A stretch of 64,000 nt of DNA from Adhaeribacter aerolatus (GCF_007991635.1 NZ_BJYS01000030.1:38578-102577), one strand, 5' to 3'; counted from the stretch's first letter, positions 27,682 through 36,907 are shown. Notes: generated by a model not told the origin, from the sequence alone. Translations and numbers: made by a program.

Positions 27682-30462
27682 ATGAATCGGAACAAATCAC
27701 CATTAATAGTGGTCCTGTCGTTGTCAGTATCGCTGTTTTTTGCGAACTCCTGTCGTAACGCAAGAGAGGCCAATATTAACAACGCCCAGGAAACGGCCGC
27801 CGATGCTCAGGCCGCGCAGTCGTTAGACCCCAAGGTAGCAAAACTGAAATTACCGGCCGGCTTTCGGGCCGAGCACCTTTACAGCCCATCGGAAAATAAG
27901 CAGGGTTCCTGGGTGGCCATGACCTTCGACGACAAAGGCCGTATGATTACCTCCGACCAGTATGGCAGTTTGTACCGGTTACAAATGCCGGCAGTGGGTG
28001 CTGGTGCAGGCAAACCTACCGTAGAGAAATTAAATATTCCGGTAGAAGGTACGCCTACTACGGCCGACGGCAAACCAAAGGTTGGAATGGGCTATGCCCA
28101 AGGGCTTTTGTATGCTTTCAACAGCCTGTACGTAATGGTAAACCACCGGGGCAACGAAGAGTTTAGCAAAACCAGTGGCCTTTACCGGTTGGAGGATACT
28201 AATGCCGACGACCAGTTTGATAAAGTAACCTTAATTAAACAATTAAAAGGCGAGGGCGAGCACGGACCGCACAGTATTTTATTATCGCCTGATCAAAAAT
28301 CGCTTTATGTAATTGCCGGTAACCATACCGACGTGCCGGAAATGAATGCCTACCGGTTGCCTAAAGTTTGGAAAGAAGACAACCTGTTTCCGTTGATTAA
28401 AGACCCGCGCGGCCATGCCAACGACCGCATGGCACCTGGTGGCTGGATTGCCAAAATTGATCCGGCAGGTACTAACTGGGAACTGATAAGCGCCGGCTAC
28501 CGGAATGCTTTTGACATGGCTTTTAACGAAGATGGCGAACTTTTTGCCTATGATGCCGATATGGAATGGGACTTTGGCATGCCCTGGTACCGGCCTACCC
28601 GCATTAACCACGTAACCAGCGGTAGCGAATTAGGCTGGCGTACCGGTAACAGCAAATGGTCGCCGAATTTTCCCGATAATTTACCGCCGGCTATAAATAT
28701 TGGGCAGGGATCGCCTACTAACCTGATTCATGGCAAAAATGCCCGCTTCCCCGAAAAATATCGCCGGGCTTTATACGCTTTCGATTGGAGCTTTGGTATT
28801 ATTTACGCGGTACACCTAAAACCAGAAGGGTCTACTTACACGGCCGATGCCGAAGAATTTATCTCAGGTTCGCCGCTGCCATTAACCGATGGGGTTATTG
28901 GCCCGGATGGCGCGCTTTATTTCCTAACCGGCGGACGCCGCCTGGAATCGGATCTTTACCGGGTTACTTACGGTAACAATAACCTGAGCAATGGTAAATT
29001 AGCTTCGGTTAAGTTTCCGAAGGATGTGAAAAAGGCGCAGAAAATCCGGAAAGAACTGGAAGCGTATCATTCTACGCCAACCAAAGCGGGTGGCGTAGAC
29101 TTCGCCTGGCCTTACCTTAATCACGAAGACCGGTTTGTGCGCTATGCCGCCCGGATTGCCGTAGAACACCAACCCGTCGGCGAATGGCAAAATCGGGTAC
29201 TACAGGAGAAAGACCCAGTTACTTTAATACAAGCCAGCATTGCTTTAGCCCGGCACGGCGACCAGGGCGTTCGCGACCAATTGCTGACTTCCTTGGTTAA
29301 TACTGTTAAGTACGATCAGTTATCAGAATCGCAGCAGATCGACCTGATTCGGGCTTTCGAATTGGTGGTTGCTCGTATGGGCCAGCCGGATGCGGCTGTA
29401 AAAAACCAAGTGATTGCTTACCTGGACAGTAAATTTCCGGCGCCTACGAATAATTTAAACCGCGATTTAAGCAAAGTACTCGTTTACCTGGGCGCACCAA
29501 CTGCAGTGCAGAAAACGCTGGCCCTAATGGCTACTGCCAAAGACGATGCTTCTTACCAGAAAACTTTCTCGGCTTCTTCGGATTTAATTTTGCGTAACCC
29601 GCAGTATGGTTTGGATATTGCCAATATGCTGGCCAAAGCACCACCTGCCCAGCAAATGTATTACGCCACCGTTTTGGGCGGTGCCAAAACCGGCTGGACG
29701 CCCGAGCTTTACGAGAAATATTTTGCCTGGATTAAAAATGCCTTTAACTACAAAGGTGGCTTAAGCTACGTAGGCTTTATTAACAAATCGCGGCAAATGG
29801 CGTTGGCCAGTGTACCCCAGGATAAACTGGAATATTATAAAACCATGTCGGGTGAAGGAATGCTGAGCAGTAATGGTAATGACCTGGCTAATAATGCCCC
29901 GGCTCCGAAAGGCCCCGGCCGCCAGTGGACTATGGAAGCTGCCTTGCCATTGGTAGAATCCGGATTAGCTAATCGTAATTTTGAACAGGGTAAAGCCATG
30001 TTTGCGGCCACTCGTTGTATTTCCTGCCACAACATGCGCGGCGAAGGCAGCAATGTTGGCCCGGATCTAACCCAGTTGGGTACCCGCTTCTCGGCCAAGG
30101 ATATGCTCGAATCCATTATTCACCCAAGCAAAGTTGTTTCGGATCAGTATGCGGCTACTATCTTCACTTTAAAAGACGGCAGCTCGGTGGTGGGCCGCCT
30201 CATTAATGAAGATAACGATAAATTCATGGTGTCGCAGAACCCGTTTGCCCCAGAACAACTCCGCGAGGTTTCGAAGAAAGACGTAGTAAATACCAAAATT
30301 TCTAACGTTTCCATTATGATGCCGGGCATGATTAACCGGTTAAACGAAGAAGAACTGAAAGATTTAATGGCGTACCTGATGGCTGGCGGTAACAAAGAGC
30401 ATAAAGTGTTCCTGGCACAAAATTCAACCCCAGCCAATACTACTAACGCTACCAAAAAGTAA
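27682..30462 (+). CDS. Lipoprotein with sugar-dehydrogenase-like beta-propeller, HEAT-like region and c-heme domain
   Basis: 926 residues. Lipobox FANSC, Cys24. Residues about 45-440 form a propeller of the soluble glucose-dehydrogenase/PVC 'membrane-bound dehydrogenase' type (LKLPAGFRAEHLYSP, GYRNAFDMAFNEDGELFAYDADMEWD, LTDGVIGPDGALYFLTGG). A helical HEAT-like stretch follows (about 450-700). A C-terminal Verrucomicrobium/Pirellula-type heme-binding domain has CISCH (779-783), GEGSNVGPDLTQLGTRF and MMPGMINRLNEEEL. By family it is a periplasm-facing oxidoreductase passing electrons to its own heme; PQQ use is possible but not provable here. Divergent from the sugar ABC operon, with a CAGGATA motif 132 bp upstream. 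Confidence 0.9.
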   Translation: MNRNKSPLIVVLSLSVSLFFANSCRNAREANINNAQETAADAQAAQSLDPKVAKLKLPAGFRAEHLYSPSENKQGSWVAMTFDDKGRMITSDQYGSLYRLQMPAVGAGAGKPTVEKLNIPVEGTPTTADGKPKVGMGYAQGLLYAFNSLYVMVNHRGNEEFSKTSGLYRLEDTNADDQFDKVTLIKQLKGEGEHGPHSILLSPDQKSLYVIAGNHTDVPEMNAYRLPKVWKEDNLFPLIKDPRGHANDRMAPGGWIAKIDPAGTNWELISAGYRNAFDMAFNEDGELFAYDADMEWDFGMPWYRPTRINHVTSGSELGWRTGNSKWSPNFPDNLPPAINIGQGSPTNLIHGKNARFPEKYRRALYAFDWSFGIIYAVHLKPEGSTYTADAEEFISGSPLPLTDGVIGPDGALYFLTGGRRLESDLYRVTYGNNNLSNGKLASVKFPKDVKKAQKIRKELEAYHSTPTKAGGVDFAWPYLNHEDRFVRYAARIAVEHQPVGEWQNRVLQEKDPVTLIQASIALARHGDQGVRDQLLTSLVNTVKYDQLSESQQIDLIRAFELVVARMGQPDAAVKNQVIAYLDSKFPAPTNNLNRDLSKVLVYLGAPTAVQKTLALMATAKDDASYQKTFSASSDLILRNPQYGLDIANMLAKAPPAQQMYYATVLGGAKTGWTPELYEKYFAWIKNAFNYKGGLSYVGFINKSRQMALASVPQDKLEYYKTMSGEGMLSSNGNDLANNAPAPKGPGRQWTMEAALPLVESGLANRNFEQGKAMFAATRCISCHNMRGEGSNVGPDLTQLGTRFSAKDMLESIIHPSKVVSDQYAATIFTLKDGSSVVGRLINEDNDKFMVSQNPFAPEQLREVSKKDVVNTKISNVSIMMPGMINRLNEEELKDLMAYLMAGGNKEHKVFLAQNSTPANTTNATKK

Positions 30463-30503
30463 GTTCGTACCGCCAATCGGATTAAAACTGATTGGGAATA
30501 TTT

Positions 30504-30550
30504 AAACAAAAGAACGCTAACCGGGCAACCCAGTTAGCGTTCTTTTGTTT
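30504..30550. terminator. Bidirectional terminator (18-bp perfect stem)
   Basis: AAACAAAAGAACGCTAAC (30504-30521) and its perfect complement at 30533-30550 lie between two converging genes. Both arms begin with an A/T-rich run, so termination should work in both directions. Confidence 0.9.
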
Positions 30551-30612
30551 AGGCTTGTTGAAGTAAGTAGCAATTGGCTTTGTCCTAGCCCCGAAAGGGC
30601 GCAATAACCCAG

Positions 30613-30631
30613 CGTAGGGTGCAGCCCTACG
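30613..30631. repeat. REP-like hairpin CGTAGGG/CCCTACG
   Basis: Perfect 7-bp GC-rich arms around TGCAG, following the bidirectional terminator. No second copy was noticed in the window, so REP status is tentative. Confidence 0.45.
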
Positions 30632-30652
30632 TTCGGAAAGAGCATTAATTTT

Positions 30653-31795
30653 TTACCCTTCGTTATAAAAAACATACAACCCCTGCTTGCCCGCTACAAT
30701 AATGTCTTTGCGACCGGTGCCGCGTAAATCGGCTATGCTGAAAAATATGCCGGTGCCTACGCCTTCACCCAGTGGGCCGTAGCTGATTACATTTTTGGTA
30801 AAGCTTTCGCCATTCCAGGTATAATAATATAGGCCCAGGTTATCGTCAGCGCCGGGGTCTTTGCCGTTGTGGGCGCGGTAACGCTTGCCGGTAATAAGTT
30901 CGGGTTGGCCGTCGCCGGTAATGTCTACCCATTGCATTTCGTGGAATTGCGAGTTATTCAAGTCGATGGGGTGTTGGTGCCAGGTACGTTTGCCTTTACG
31001 ATCTTTGCGTTGCTCAAACCAAAATAAACCGTAATCGTGGCCCTTGCCGGCAATTAGGTCGGGTAAGCCATCTTTATTTACATCAGTTACTATAATTGGC
31101 ACGCTGGCGTGGCTGATGGAGAATTCCTGATGCAACGTCCAGGATTCTGTTAGTGGGTTTTTAGGTGCTTCGAGCCAGCCATTAGTGATAATAAAATCGC
31201 CGCGGCCATCGCCATTAATGTCGCCAAAGCCTAAGCCGTGTTCGTGGGTTTTAGCTACTTCGGTGCGGGTAAAAACAGGTTCGCTGTTGGTGCCGGGTTT
31301 AACCTTAAAAAAGGCCAGCGGTTTGCCGGGCGTGTTGGGTACCAGTTCTAAGTTGCCGTCGCCGTCTACATCCCAGGCCCGTACGGTTTCAATATTGCCG
31401 GTTTTGGCAATTATTTGTTCGGGCCAGGGTTTATCGTTGCCGGAGTTTTGGTACCACCGGAGCGATTCGCCAAACCAGCCGCCGGTTACAAAGTCCAGCT
31501 TGCCGTCGCCGTTTAAATCCATGGGTATGGTCGCAAAATCGTCGTAATATTCACCGAATCGTTTTGCATCGGTAATAAAATGGCGTTTGCTATAGCCCGG
31601 TCCTTCGTACCAAAAGCAACCCGAAACCAAATCCGGTACTTTATCGCCGTTTACATCAAATACGCCCACCGACTCAAAGCTTTCGGCCGAAATAAATTGT
31701 TTCCGGAATTTAACGGCTCCTGGTTTTTCTTCCGGTGGGTTTGGCGATAAAAAAACTAGCGGTAATAGAAATAGCGGTTGTAAGAAGGATAGCAT
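30653..31795 (-). CDS. Secreted FG-GAP/VCBS-repeat protein
   Basis: 380 residues with an N-terminal signal (FLQPLFLLPLVFLSP). It is made of FG-GAP/VCBS blades with calcium-loop-like motifs: DVNGDKVPDLVSG, DLNGDGKLDFVTGG, DVDGDGNLELVP, DINGDGRGDFIITNG, DVNKDGLPDLIAGKG and DITGDGQPELITGK. Such seven-bladed propellers bind ligands extracellularly; no catalytic residues can be assigned. It sits after the Gfo/Idh gene, separated by a terminator, so it has its own promoter. Confidence 0.9.
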   Translation of the reverse strand: MLSFLQPLFLLPLVFLSPNPPEEKPGAVKFRKQFISAESFESVGVFDVNGDKVPDLVSGCFWYEGPGYSKRHFITDAKRFGEYYDDFATIPMDLNGDGKLDFVTGGWFGESLRWYQNSGNDKPWPEQIIAKTGNIETVRAWDVDGDGNLELVPNTPGKPLAFFKVKPGTNSEPVFTRTEVAKTHEHGLGFGDINGDGRGDFIITNGWLEAPKNPLTESWTLHQEFSISHASVPIIVTDVNKDGLPDLIAGKGHDYGLFWFEQRKDRKGKRTWHQHPIDLNNSQFHEMQWVDITGDGQPELITGKRYRAHNGKDPGADDNLGLYYYTWNGESFTKNVISYGPLGEGVGTGIFFSIADLRGTGRKDIIVAGKQGLYVFYNEG

Positions 31796-31836
31796 AGCGT
31801 GGTGAAATAAGTAGGGATAGACAATATTTGTAAAAA

Positions 31837-31886
31837 GGGCTGTTGAAAAAGGAAAAGCCTTTTGGTCCTCCTGTATTCAACAGCCC
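31837..31886 (-). terminator. Intrinsic terminator after the isomerase-dehydrogenase operon
   Basis: Perfect 11-bp arms GGGCTGTTGAA (31837-31847) and TTCAACAGCCC (31876-31886), followed on the minus strand by TTTTTAC. It lies 63 bp after the stop of the Gfo/Idh gene. Confidence 0.88.
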
Positions 31887-31949
31887 CGTTAATTGGTAAT
31901 AGCAGTTCAGCTTAGCTAAGCTGCCATTTTTTACTTTTAGTTAAACTGA

Positions 31950-33146
31950 TTACACGGCAGCAGCGCCCACTTCCTGATTTTGCAGGTTAGCCTGGCTGGT
32001 TACGCCGGTATCTTTCCAGCTTCTGGTAGCAGCCGATTCCAGCACGGCTTCGCAAACTTTCTGAGTTTCTAAAGATTCCTGGAAAGTAGGTGAGCAAGGC
32101 TCGCCGGTTTCTAAACTCTTCAGGAAGTCGGCTACCTGGTGCACGAAGCTGTGTTCGTAACCAATACCCAAACCGGGTACCCACCATTTATCCATGTAAG
32201 GTTGGTCGCCGTCGGTAACGTGAATAGAGCGCCAGCCGCGTACAATCGATTCGTCGCGGTGATCGAAATATTCCAGACGGTTTAAATCGTGCAAATCCCA
32301 ACGGATGGAAGCATGTTCGCCGTTAATTTCGAAAGTATACAGCGCTTTGTGGCCGCGGGCATAACGGGTAGATTCAAAAAGGCCCAGCGAACCGTTCTCG
32401 AAATGGCAATGGAAAATACAGGCATCGTCGATGCCTACTTTCTGTTTCTGACCTGTAACGGCGTGGGTACGTTCTTTTACAAAGGTTTCGGTCATCGCCG
32501 AAACATCGGTAATGCCACCGTTCAGCCACATAGCCGTATCGATGCAATGCGCTAATAAATCGCCGGTTACGCCGGAGCCAGCGGCTTCAACGTCGAGGCG
32601 CCAGGTGCCGGCGCCACCCTGTGGTACTTCGGCGCTAATGGTCCAGTCCTGCAAAAAGTTAGCCCGGTAATGAAATATTCGGCCCAGTTTACCCGAATCA
32701 ATAATTTGCTTGGCTAAAGAAACCGCCGGCAACCGACGGTAATTATACCAAACCGTATTGGGTACACCGGCTTTTTCAATGGCATCTACCATTTGCTGAC
32801 CTTCGGCCAAAGTCCTGGACAAAGGCTTTTCGCACAGAATCATTTTACCGGCCGCGGCTGCCGCAATGGCAATCTCGGCGTGGGTATCGTTGGGCGTACA
32901 AATATCAATCGCATCAATATCGTCGCGGGCAATAACAGCGCGCCAGTCGGTTTCGTAAGATTCGTAGCCCCATTGCTCAGCAAAAGCCCGTACTTTATCG
33001 GCGTTGCGCGTACAAACGGCTTTTAATACGGGCTTATAAGCTAGTTCCGGGAAAAAATCGCTTACGCGCTTGTAACCATTAGAGTGGGTGCGGCCCATAA
33101 AACCACCGCCAATTAATCCTATTCTTAATTCTTTTTTTGCGGTCAT
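31950..33146 (-). CDS. Gfo/Idh/MocA family NAD(P)-dependent sugar dehydrogenase
   Basis: 398 residues. Rossmann start [18 protein letters not shown], the [18 protein letters not shown] strand-helix and the family Lys in CEKPLSRT (about 105). The C-terminal alpha/beta domain has [20 protein letters not shown], where Asp and His are at the usual catalytic positions. Members oxidise or reduce sugars and cyclitols at one carbon, cytoplasmic here (no signal). It begins 6 bp after the TIM-barrel isomerase stop, so the two are an operon and probably act on successive intermediates. Confidence 0.95.
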   Translation of the reverse strand: MTAKKELRIGLIGGGFMGRTHSNGYKRVSDFFPELAYKPVLKAVCTRNADKVRAFAEQWGYESYETDWRAVIARDDIDAIDICTPNDTHAEIAIAAAAAGKMILCEKPLSRTLAEGQQMVDAIEKAGVPNTVWYNYRRLPAVSLAKQIIDSGKLGRIFHYRANFLQDWTISAEVPQGGAGTWRLDVEAAGSGVTGDLLAHCIDTAMWLNGGITDVSAMTETFVKERTHAVTGQKQKVGIDDACIFHCHFENGSLGLFESTRYARGHKALYTFEINGEHASIRWDLHDLNRLEYFDHRDESIVRGWRSIHVTDGDQPYMDKWWVPGLGIGYEHSFVHQVADFLKSLETGEPCSPTFQESLETQKVCEAVLESAATRSWKDTGVTSQANLQNQEVGAAAV

Positions 33147-33152
33147 ACCTAA

Positions 33153-34217
33153 TTATCTTATTAAAGATTCTGCGTTTACATTTACCGGTGCTTGCCAGCC
33201 GTGCGCTTCCCGCACTTTTATCATGGTAGCCAGAATATCGTTCCAGGTTTGCTGGTTATTCATTACCTGGTTCGGGAACATACAGCCGTCCCAGCAAATA
33301 TGCTGGAAAGCTTTGGTCAGTTCGCCGTTTTCGTCGCGCAGCCAGTGGCCGGCATCTTCTACAATATTTAATTTGCCGTTGGGGTCGAGGGCCTGGCAGT
33401 GGCGGCCGGTTTTATCGTGTGAGCCGGAGCCAAATACGGTACCATCGTTCTGGGCCACGTGGAAGTCGATGGTCCAGGGGCGGAGGGCAGCGGTAAGTTG
33501 CTTCAGGCCGGCGGTTAAAGGTGCCCGGTCGCTCCAGTCGTAGTTCTCGGGTAAAATGCGGTCTTCGGGGCTGTTGTAACCCATCAGGTACAGCAGGGTA
33601 TGGGCCATATCGGCCTGGAAACCCATATTAGGCCGGTCTACGGCTTCTAAAGTTTGAATCATGGCCCGCCAACTGTGCATGCCGGCCCAGCAAATTTCGC
33701 CTTCGGCGGCTAGTTTCTCGCCAAAATCGGCGGCTACATCGCAGGCTTCCTGGAAGGTTTGTACAATCAGTTTTGAATTATTTACCGGGTCAACGGCCCA
33801 GCTTTGCGGCGAACTGGCCGAATCGATGCGGATAACGCCGTAAGGCCGTACGCCCAGGTCGCGTAATTTCTGACCGAAATGGCAGGATTTACGCACCATT
33901 TCTACGAAACTAGCGCGTTCTGCCTGGCTGCCCATAGCCGGACCACCCCAAATAGGCGCAACCATGCTGCCAATATTCAGATTCAGGTTGCCTACTTTAT
34001 CGGCTAGCCGCTTAATATCATCGTCGCTGCTGTCAATATTTATGTGCGGGTCCATCAGGCCAATATCAATGCCATCGAATTTGATACCATCTACTTCAGC
34101 CGTAGCGGTCATTTCCAGCATGGTGTCAAACGGAATTACGGGCTCAGAGCCATCGCCTTTACCAACCAGGCCTGGCCAGGTGGCATTGTGCAATTTCGGA
34201 TAATTATTATTGGTCAT
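33153..34217 (-). CDS. Sugar phosphate isomerase/epimerase-like TIM-barrel protein
   Basis: 354 residues, no signal peptide. AP-endonuclease-2/xylose-isomerase-like barrel: EVDGIKFDGIDIGLMDPHINI, GSMVAPIWGG, CWAGMHSW, NMGFQADMAHTLLY, WTIDFHVAQNDGT and the C-terminal GHWLRDENGELT. Asp/His/Glu residues at strand ends fit a divalent-metal site. Family members isomerise or epimerise keto-sugars and some hydrate 2-hydroxy-3-keto-glycals. With the Gfo/Idh gene 6 bp downstream and DUF1080 in the same locus, a role in 3-keto-sugar catabolism is a reasonable inference. Confidence 0.88.
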   Translation of the reverse strand: MTNNNYPKLHNATWPGLVGKGDGSEPVIPFDTMLEMTATAEVDGIKFDGIDIGLMDPHINIDSSDDDIKRLADKVGNLNLNIGSMVAPIWGGPAMGSQAERASFVEMVRKSCHFGQKLRDLGVRPYGVIRIDSASSPQSWAVDPVNNSKLIVQTFQEACDVAADFGEKLAAEGEICWAGMHSWRAMIQTLEAVDRPNMGFQADMAHTLLYLMGYNSPEDRILPENYDWSDRAPLTAGLKQLTAALRPWTIDFHVAQNDGTVFGSGSHDKTGRHCQALDPNGKLNIVEDAGHWLRDENGELTKAFQHICWDGCMFPNQVMNNQQTWNDILATMIKVREAHGWQAPVNVNAESLIR

Positions 34218-34288
34218 ATGCGGTGGATTTTATAGTGAATAATTTATTTAGTTGAGAAAATAAAAAGTTATAAATACAATTTATCAAA

Positions 34289-34325
34289 CTGGCGCAAGTG
34301 TTAAGCGAAGCGTCACTTGTGCTTA
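34289..34325. repeat. REP-like hairpin, copy 2 (inverted relative to 18941-18980)
   Basis: GGCGCAAGTG facing CACTTGTGC around TTAAGCGAAGCGT; nearly the reverse complement of the copy at 18941. It begins a cluster of related hairpins running to 34430. Confidence 0.7.
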
Positions 34326-34334
34326 GAAATGAAG

Positions 34335-34430
34335 GCAAGTTTTTAAACTTGCAGGTTAAATAATTTCACAAGTCTGAAGACTTGCTTTCATTAAAAATCA
34401 CAAGTCTCGCATCGCTAAGACTTGCGCCAG
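34335..34430. repeat. Cluster of CAAGTYT-type hairpins
   Basis: Three palindromes in a row: GCAAGTTT/AAACTTGC (34335-34352), CAAGTCT/AGACTTG around GA (34369-34384), and CAAGTCT/AGACTTG with a 10-base loop (34401-34424), then GCGCCAG as in the REP-like copies. The 34218-34601 gap otherwise shows no gene. Confidence 0.65.
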
Positions 34431-34470
34431 CTACTGTTTCTTTAGAAAATTTTTCTTTTGAGCTAATTCC

Positions 34471-34544
34471 TGTCCTTCAGGAGGAGACTATTTGGCTACC
34501 TGCTAAATAGTTTCCTCCCGGAATCCTAAGATTCCCAGAATGAC
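34471..34544. repeat. Palindromic intergenic repeat with TGTC(A/C)TTC ends
   Basis: GGAGGAGACTATTTGGC pairs, with two mismatches, to GCTAAATAGTTTCCTCC around TACCT. TGTCCTTC opens the element and GAATGACA closes it. It is related to 6775-6831. Confidence 0.65.
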
Positions 34545-34601
34545 AAGAGTGAGTTACCTAAACTTAAAATATTAGCTTTTAAAAAACAATGGTTTATTAG
34601 C

Positions 34602-35825
34602 TTACAAAACCAAATCTGGGTTGTTAGGGCCAAAGTGTTTCAGCATTACAATTGGGTCGGTAGAGGAATAATTTACAATTGTTACGCCTTCCATAGCCGC
34701 TTTTTCAGTTACAAAGAATTCGTCGTTGGTTAACTGGCCGTAGCGGATTAAGGCGGGTGTTTCAATGTCCCAAACACCCATTTTGCCGTGCCCTTGCATC
34801 ATAATTAAGCCGTAGGCGGCGCTGTCTTTAATTGTTACTGTCTGGCCCGGAAGCACGGTTAATTCTTTGGCGCTGTAAGCCTCGCTCTTGTAGCAAATCC
34901 AATTTTCAACGTAGCCTTCGGCTTGCATTTCTTCTAATGCTTTCACCGGTTTTGGTCGCATGAAATGGTTCTGCATAAAGTTCGGGTCTACGTTGGCTTC
35001 CCAATCAATCACCGACATCAGTTCATCATAATCACCTTTTTTGTCATCGGGCGTGCCTACCCATAATAATTCTTCTGGTATAATGGCTTCGTTTACCAAT
35101 GATTGGTACATGGCAAATATATCGGAAGCTTTTTGCGGCTCGTAGGTACACAAACTGCCGGGGGCATGTAATATTCCGGGAGGTACATCCCAGCCGGTAC
35201 CCGGCTCTAAGCGGTAAGCCGAAGAATAATTGGTTATTTTATTGTCGCCTTTGGTAAAGTTTTGCAAACATTCTTTAATCTGCTCTTTAGTAGTGCCAGG
35301 AGCAATACCGAAGAACGTGTAAGGGAAATCGCCGCCGTGGTTATTCAGTTGCGGCGGAAAATAATAGGCTTCTGGTTTACCTAACTGACCTACTTTAGCC
35401 GCGTGTTCATCGTTGTGGTGGATGTGGTGCGGCAGCGGGCCCATGTTATCGAAGAACTTAGAATACATTGGCCACGATTCGTACTCGTTCCACAAACGGT
35501 CGCCGATTATTTCGCCTTTCAGTTCATCAATCGCGTCTTTTAATAATATTTGCTGTTCGCTGTTACCGTCATTAAAAACAATGGCACTTAATCCTTCATT
35601 TTCGCCGGTTAAAGGTCCGTTTTTAGCAGGCGTGGTAGAAGATAACCAACGCTCGTCGATGCCGCCGCGCTGTCCGCCCAAAACATAATAATCATCCGGA
35701 TGCAATTTAATGCGGCGACCGGGTACACAAAACGAGCGCGGTACCCAGGTTGGCGCCAAACGCAAAATGCCTTTTCCCTGCTCTAATGCCTTCCCCGCTA
35801 AACTTACTTTTTCCATTGTTTCCAT
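34602..35825 (-). CDS. Phosphomannose-isomerase-like cupin protein
   Basis: 407 residues, cytoplasmic. HHIHHNDEHAAKVGQLGKPEAYYFP is a cupin metal-site motif, with the Lys-Pro-Glu step that follows the metal ligands in type I mannose-6-phosphate isomerases. EPGTGWDVPPGILHAPG and a second cupin half (about 320-400, LTVLPGQTVTIKD) complete the bicupin. The family interconverts aldose and ketose phosphates, but the residues beyond the metal site differ, so the substrate is open. It starts 14 bp after the DUF4432 gene and shares its operon. Confidence 0.75.
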   Translation of the reverse strand: METMEKVSLAGKALEQGKGILRLAPTWVPRSFCVPGRRIKLHPDDYYVLGGQRGGIDERWLSSTTPAKNGPLTGENEGLSAIVFNDGNSEQQILLKDAIDELKGEIIGDRLWNEYESWPMYSKFFDNMGPLPHHIHHNDEHAAKVGQLGKPEAYYFPPQLNNHGGDFPYTFFGIAPGTTKEQIKECLQNFTKGDNKITNYSSAYRLEPGTGWDVPPGILHAPGSLCTYEPQKASDIFAMYQSLVNEAIIPEELLWVGTPDDKKGDYDELMSVIDWEANVDPNFMQNHFMRPKPVKALEEMQAEGYVENWICYKSEAYSAKELTVLPGQTVTIKDSAAYGLIMMQGHGKMGVWDIETPALIRYGQLTNDEFFVTEKAAMEGVTIVNYSSTDPIVMLKHFGPNNPDLVL

Positions 35826-35839
35826 AAAAAATATACTTC

Positions 35840-36907
35840 TTAGTGAGCTTGATTGGTGTTGTTTAAAAATTCGTTGATGGATATTTCGTCGGTTAATATT
35901 TCTATTTCCAGGTTGTAAACGCGGCTTTCGCCGGGAGACAGCATAATCAGCTGGTTTTGCGCCCGGGCTTTGGCTTGCCCGATGGGCGTATTGGTGCCGG
36001 GTTCCAGGCCGGTTACGTACTCGTTTTTACCAAAGTGTTGCCAGTTGGTAAGCCAGGGTAGCTGCGCTTTGGGGAATCTTAGGGCAAGGGCAAATCCCAA
36101 TTGTTTATTGTACAGGCCACAGGTGCAGTTACCATTTGCATCGGGGGTAATATCTATAAAAGCGGCTTCTTCGCCGGAGCCGTTGTGTTCGTCGGTGGGG
36201 GCGAGGCATTGCTTGAAATTATTGCCTTCCCGGAATATTTTATTGTTGGGTGCGTCCCGTGATTGCCAGTTGCCTTGCCAGATTATTTCGGTTCCTTCGT
36301 CTACCAGCGGCCAGCCAAAATTGCAGTGGTACAGCAGCATGTGCGGTGCGGGTGTATTGCCGCGATTTATTACTTCGTCCTGAATTTTTATTACAGGTTG
36401 GCCGAGGGTACCGGATATGGTGCGTTTCAGTTCCAGGCTAGGACCGAGTACCTGCGTTTCGCGCATGCGCCCGGTAATGCTCATTTCCAGGTTACCGGTT
36501 AGTGGGTCGGGTTGAATGATTGATTCTATCTCGGCCGGAATATTACTGATTTGCCCGTGTAAGCCGCGTTCACCGTATTCATCCGTTTCGGGGCCACCCA
36601 CGTGCGACAAGCCGCAGGTGGTAATTAGTCCGCCGCTAAAGGTGCGGAGCCAGGCAATGCCCTTGTCTGATAAAGGTTGCGGTGGGGTTACGCCGCTGTG
36701 GCTGAGCCAGGCTAAACTATGCTGGTTGTAAAAGGCATCGGCAATGTCCATAGCCCTGTCTAGTACTACTTTGTAGCGTAAGCCGGTGCCGGTATTTATC
36801 CAGGCAATGCGGGTACCGCGGCCAGCACCGTTGTCGAGCACCGAAGTTTCGATGCCGCCAAGTTGGGCCGGGTTTGATATTTTATGTTTCCAGTTTGGTG
36901 GTGTCAA
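35840..36907 (-). CDS. DUF4432 (aldose-1-epimerase-like) protein
   Basis: 355 residues. The start appears to be TTG at 36907: the frame closes upstream at a stop seven codons away without an ATG, and the next Met (DRAMDIAD) is inside the conserved domain. Galactose-mutarotase-like sandwich with DUF4432 marks: VVLDRAMDIADAFYNQHSLAWLS, FSGGLITTCGLSHVGGP, GERGLHGQISNIPAE, MLLYHCNFGWPLVDEG and TGLEPGTNTPIGQ. Probably a cytoplasmic sugar mutarotase or epimerase. First gene of a two-gene operon with the cupin. Confidence 0.85.
   Translation of the reverse strand: MTPPNWKHKISNPAQLGGIETSVLDNGAGRGTRIAWINTGTGLRYKVVLDRAMDIADAFYNQHSLAWLSHSGVTPPQPLSDKGIAWLRTFSGGLITTCGLSHVGGPETDEYGERGLHGQISNIPAEIESIIQPDPLTGNLEMSITGRMRETQVLGPSLELKRTISGTLGQPVIKIQDEVINRGNTPAPHMLLYHCNFGWPLVDEGTEIIWQGNWQSRDAPNNKIFREGNNFKQCLAPTDEHNGSGEEAAFIDITPDANGNCTCGLYNKQLGFALALRFPKAQLPWLTNWQHFGKNEYVTGLEPGTNTPIGQAKARAQNQLIMLSPGESRVYNLEIEILTDEISINEFLNNTNQAH

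Noticed and set aside
34602..35825. Homogentisate-dioxygenase-like reading of the cupin protein
   Set aside because: The HxH...KPE pattern and the sugar-gene context fit a phosphomannose-isomerase-like cupin better.
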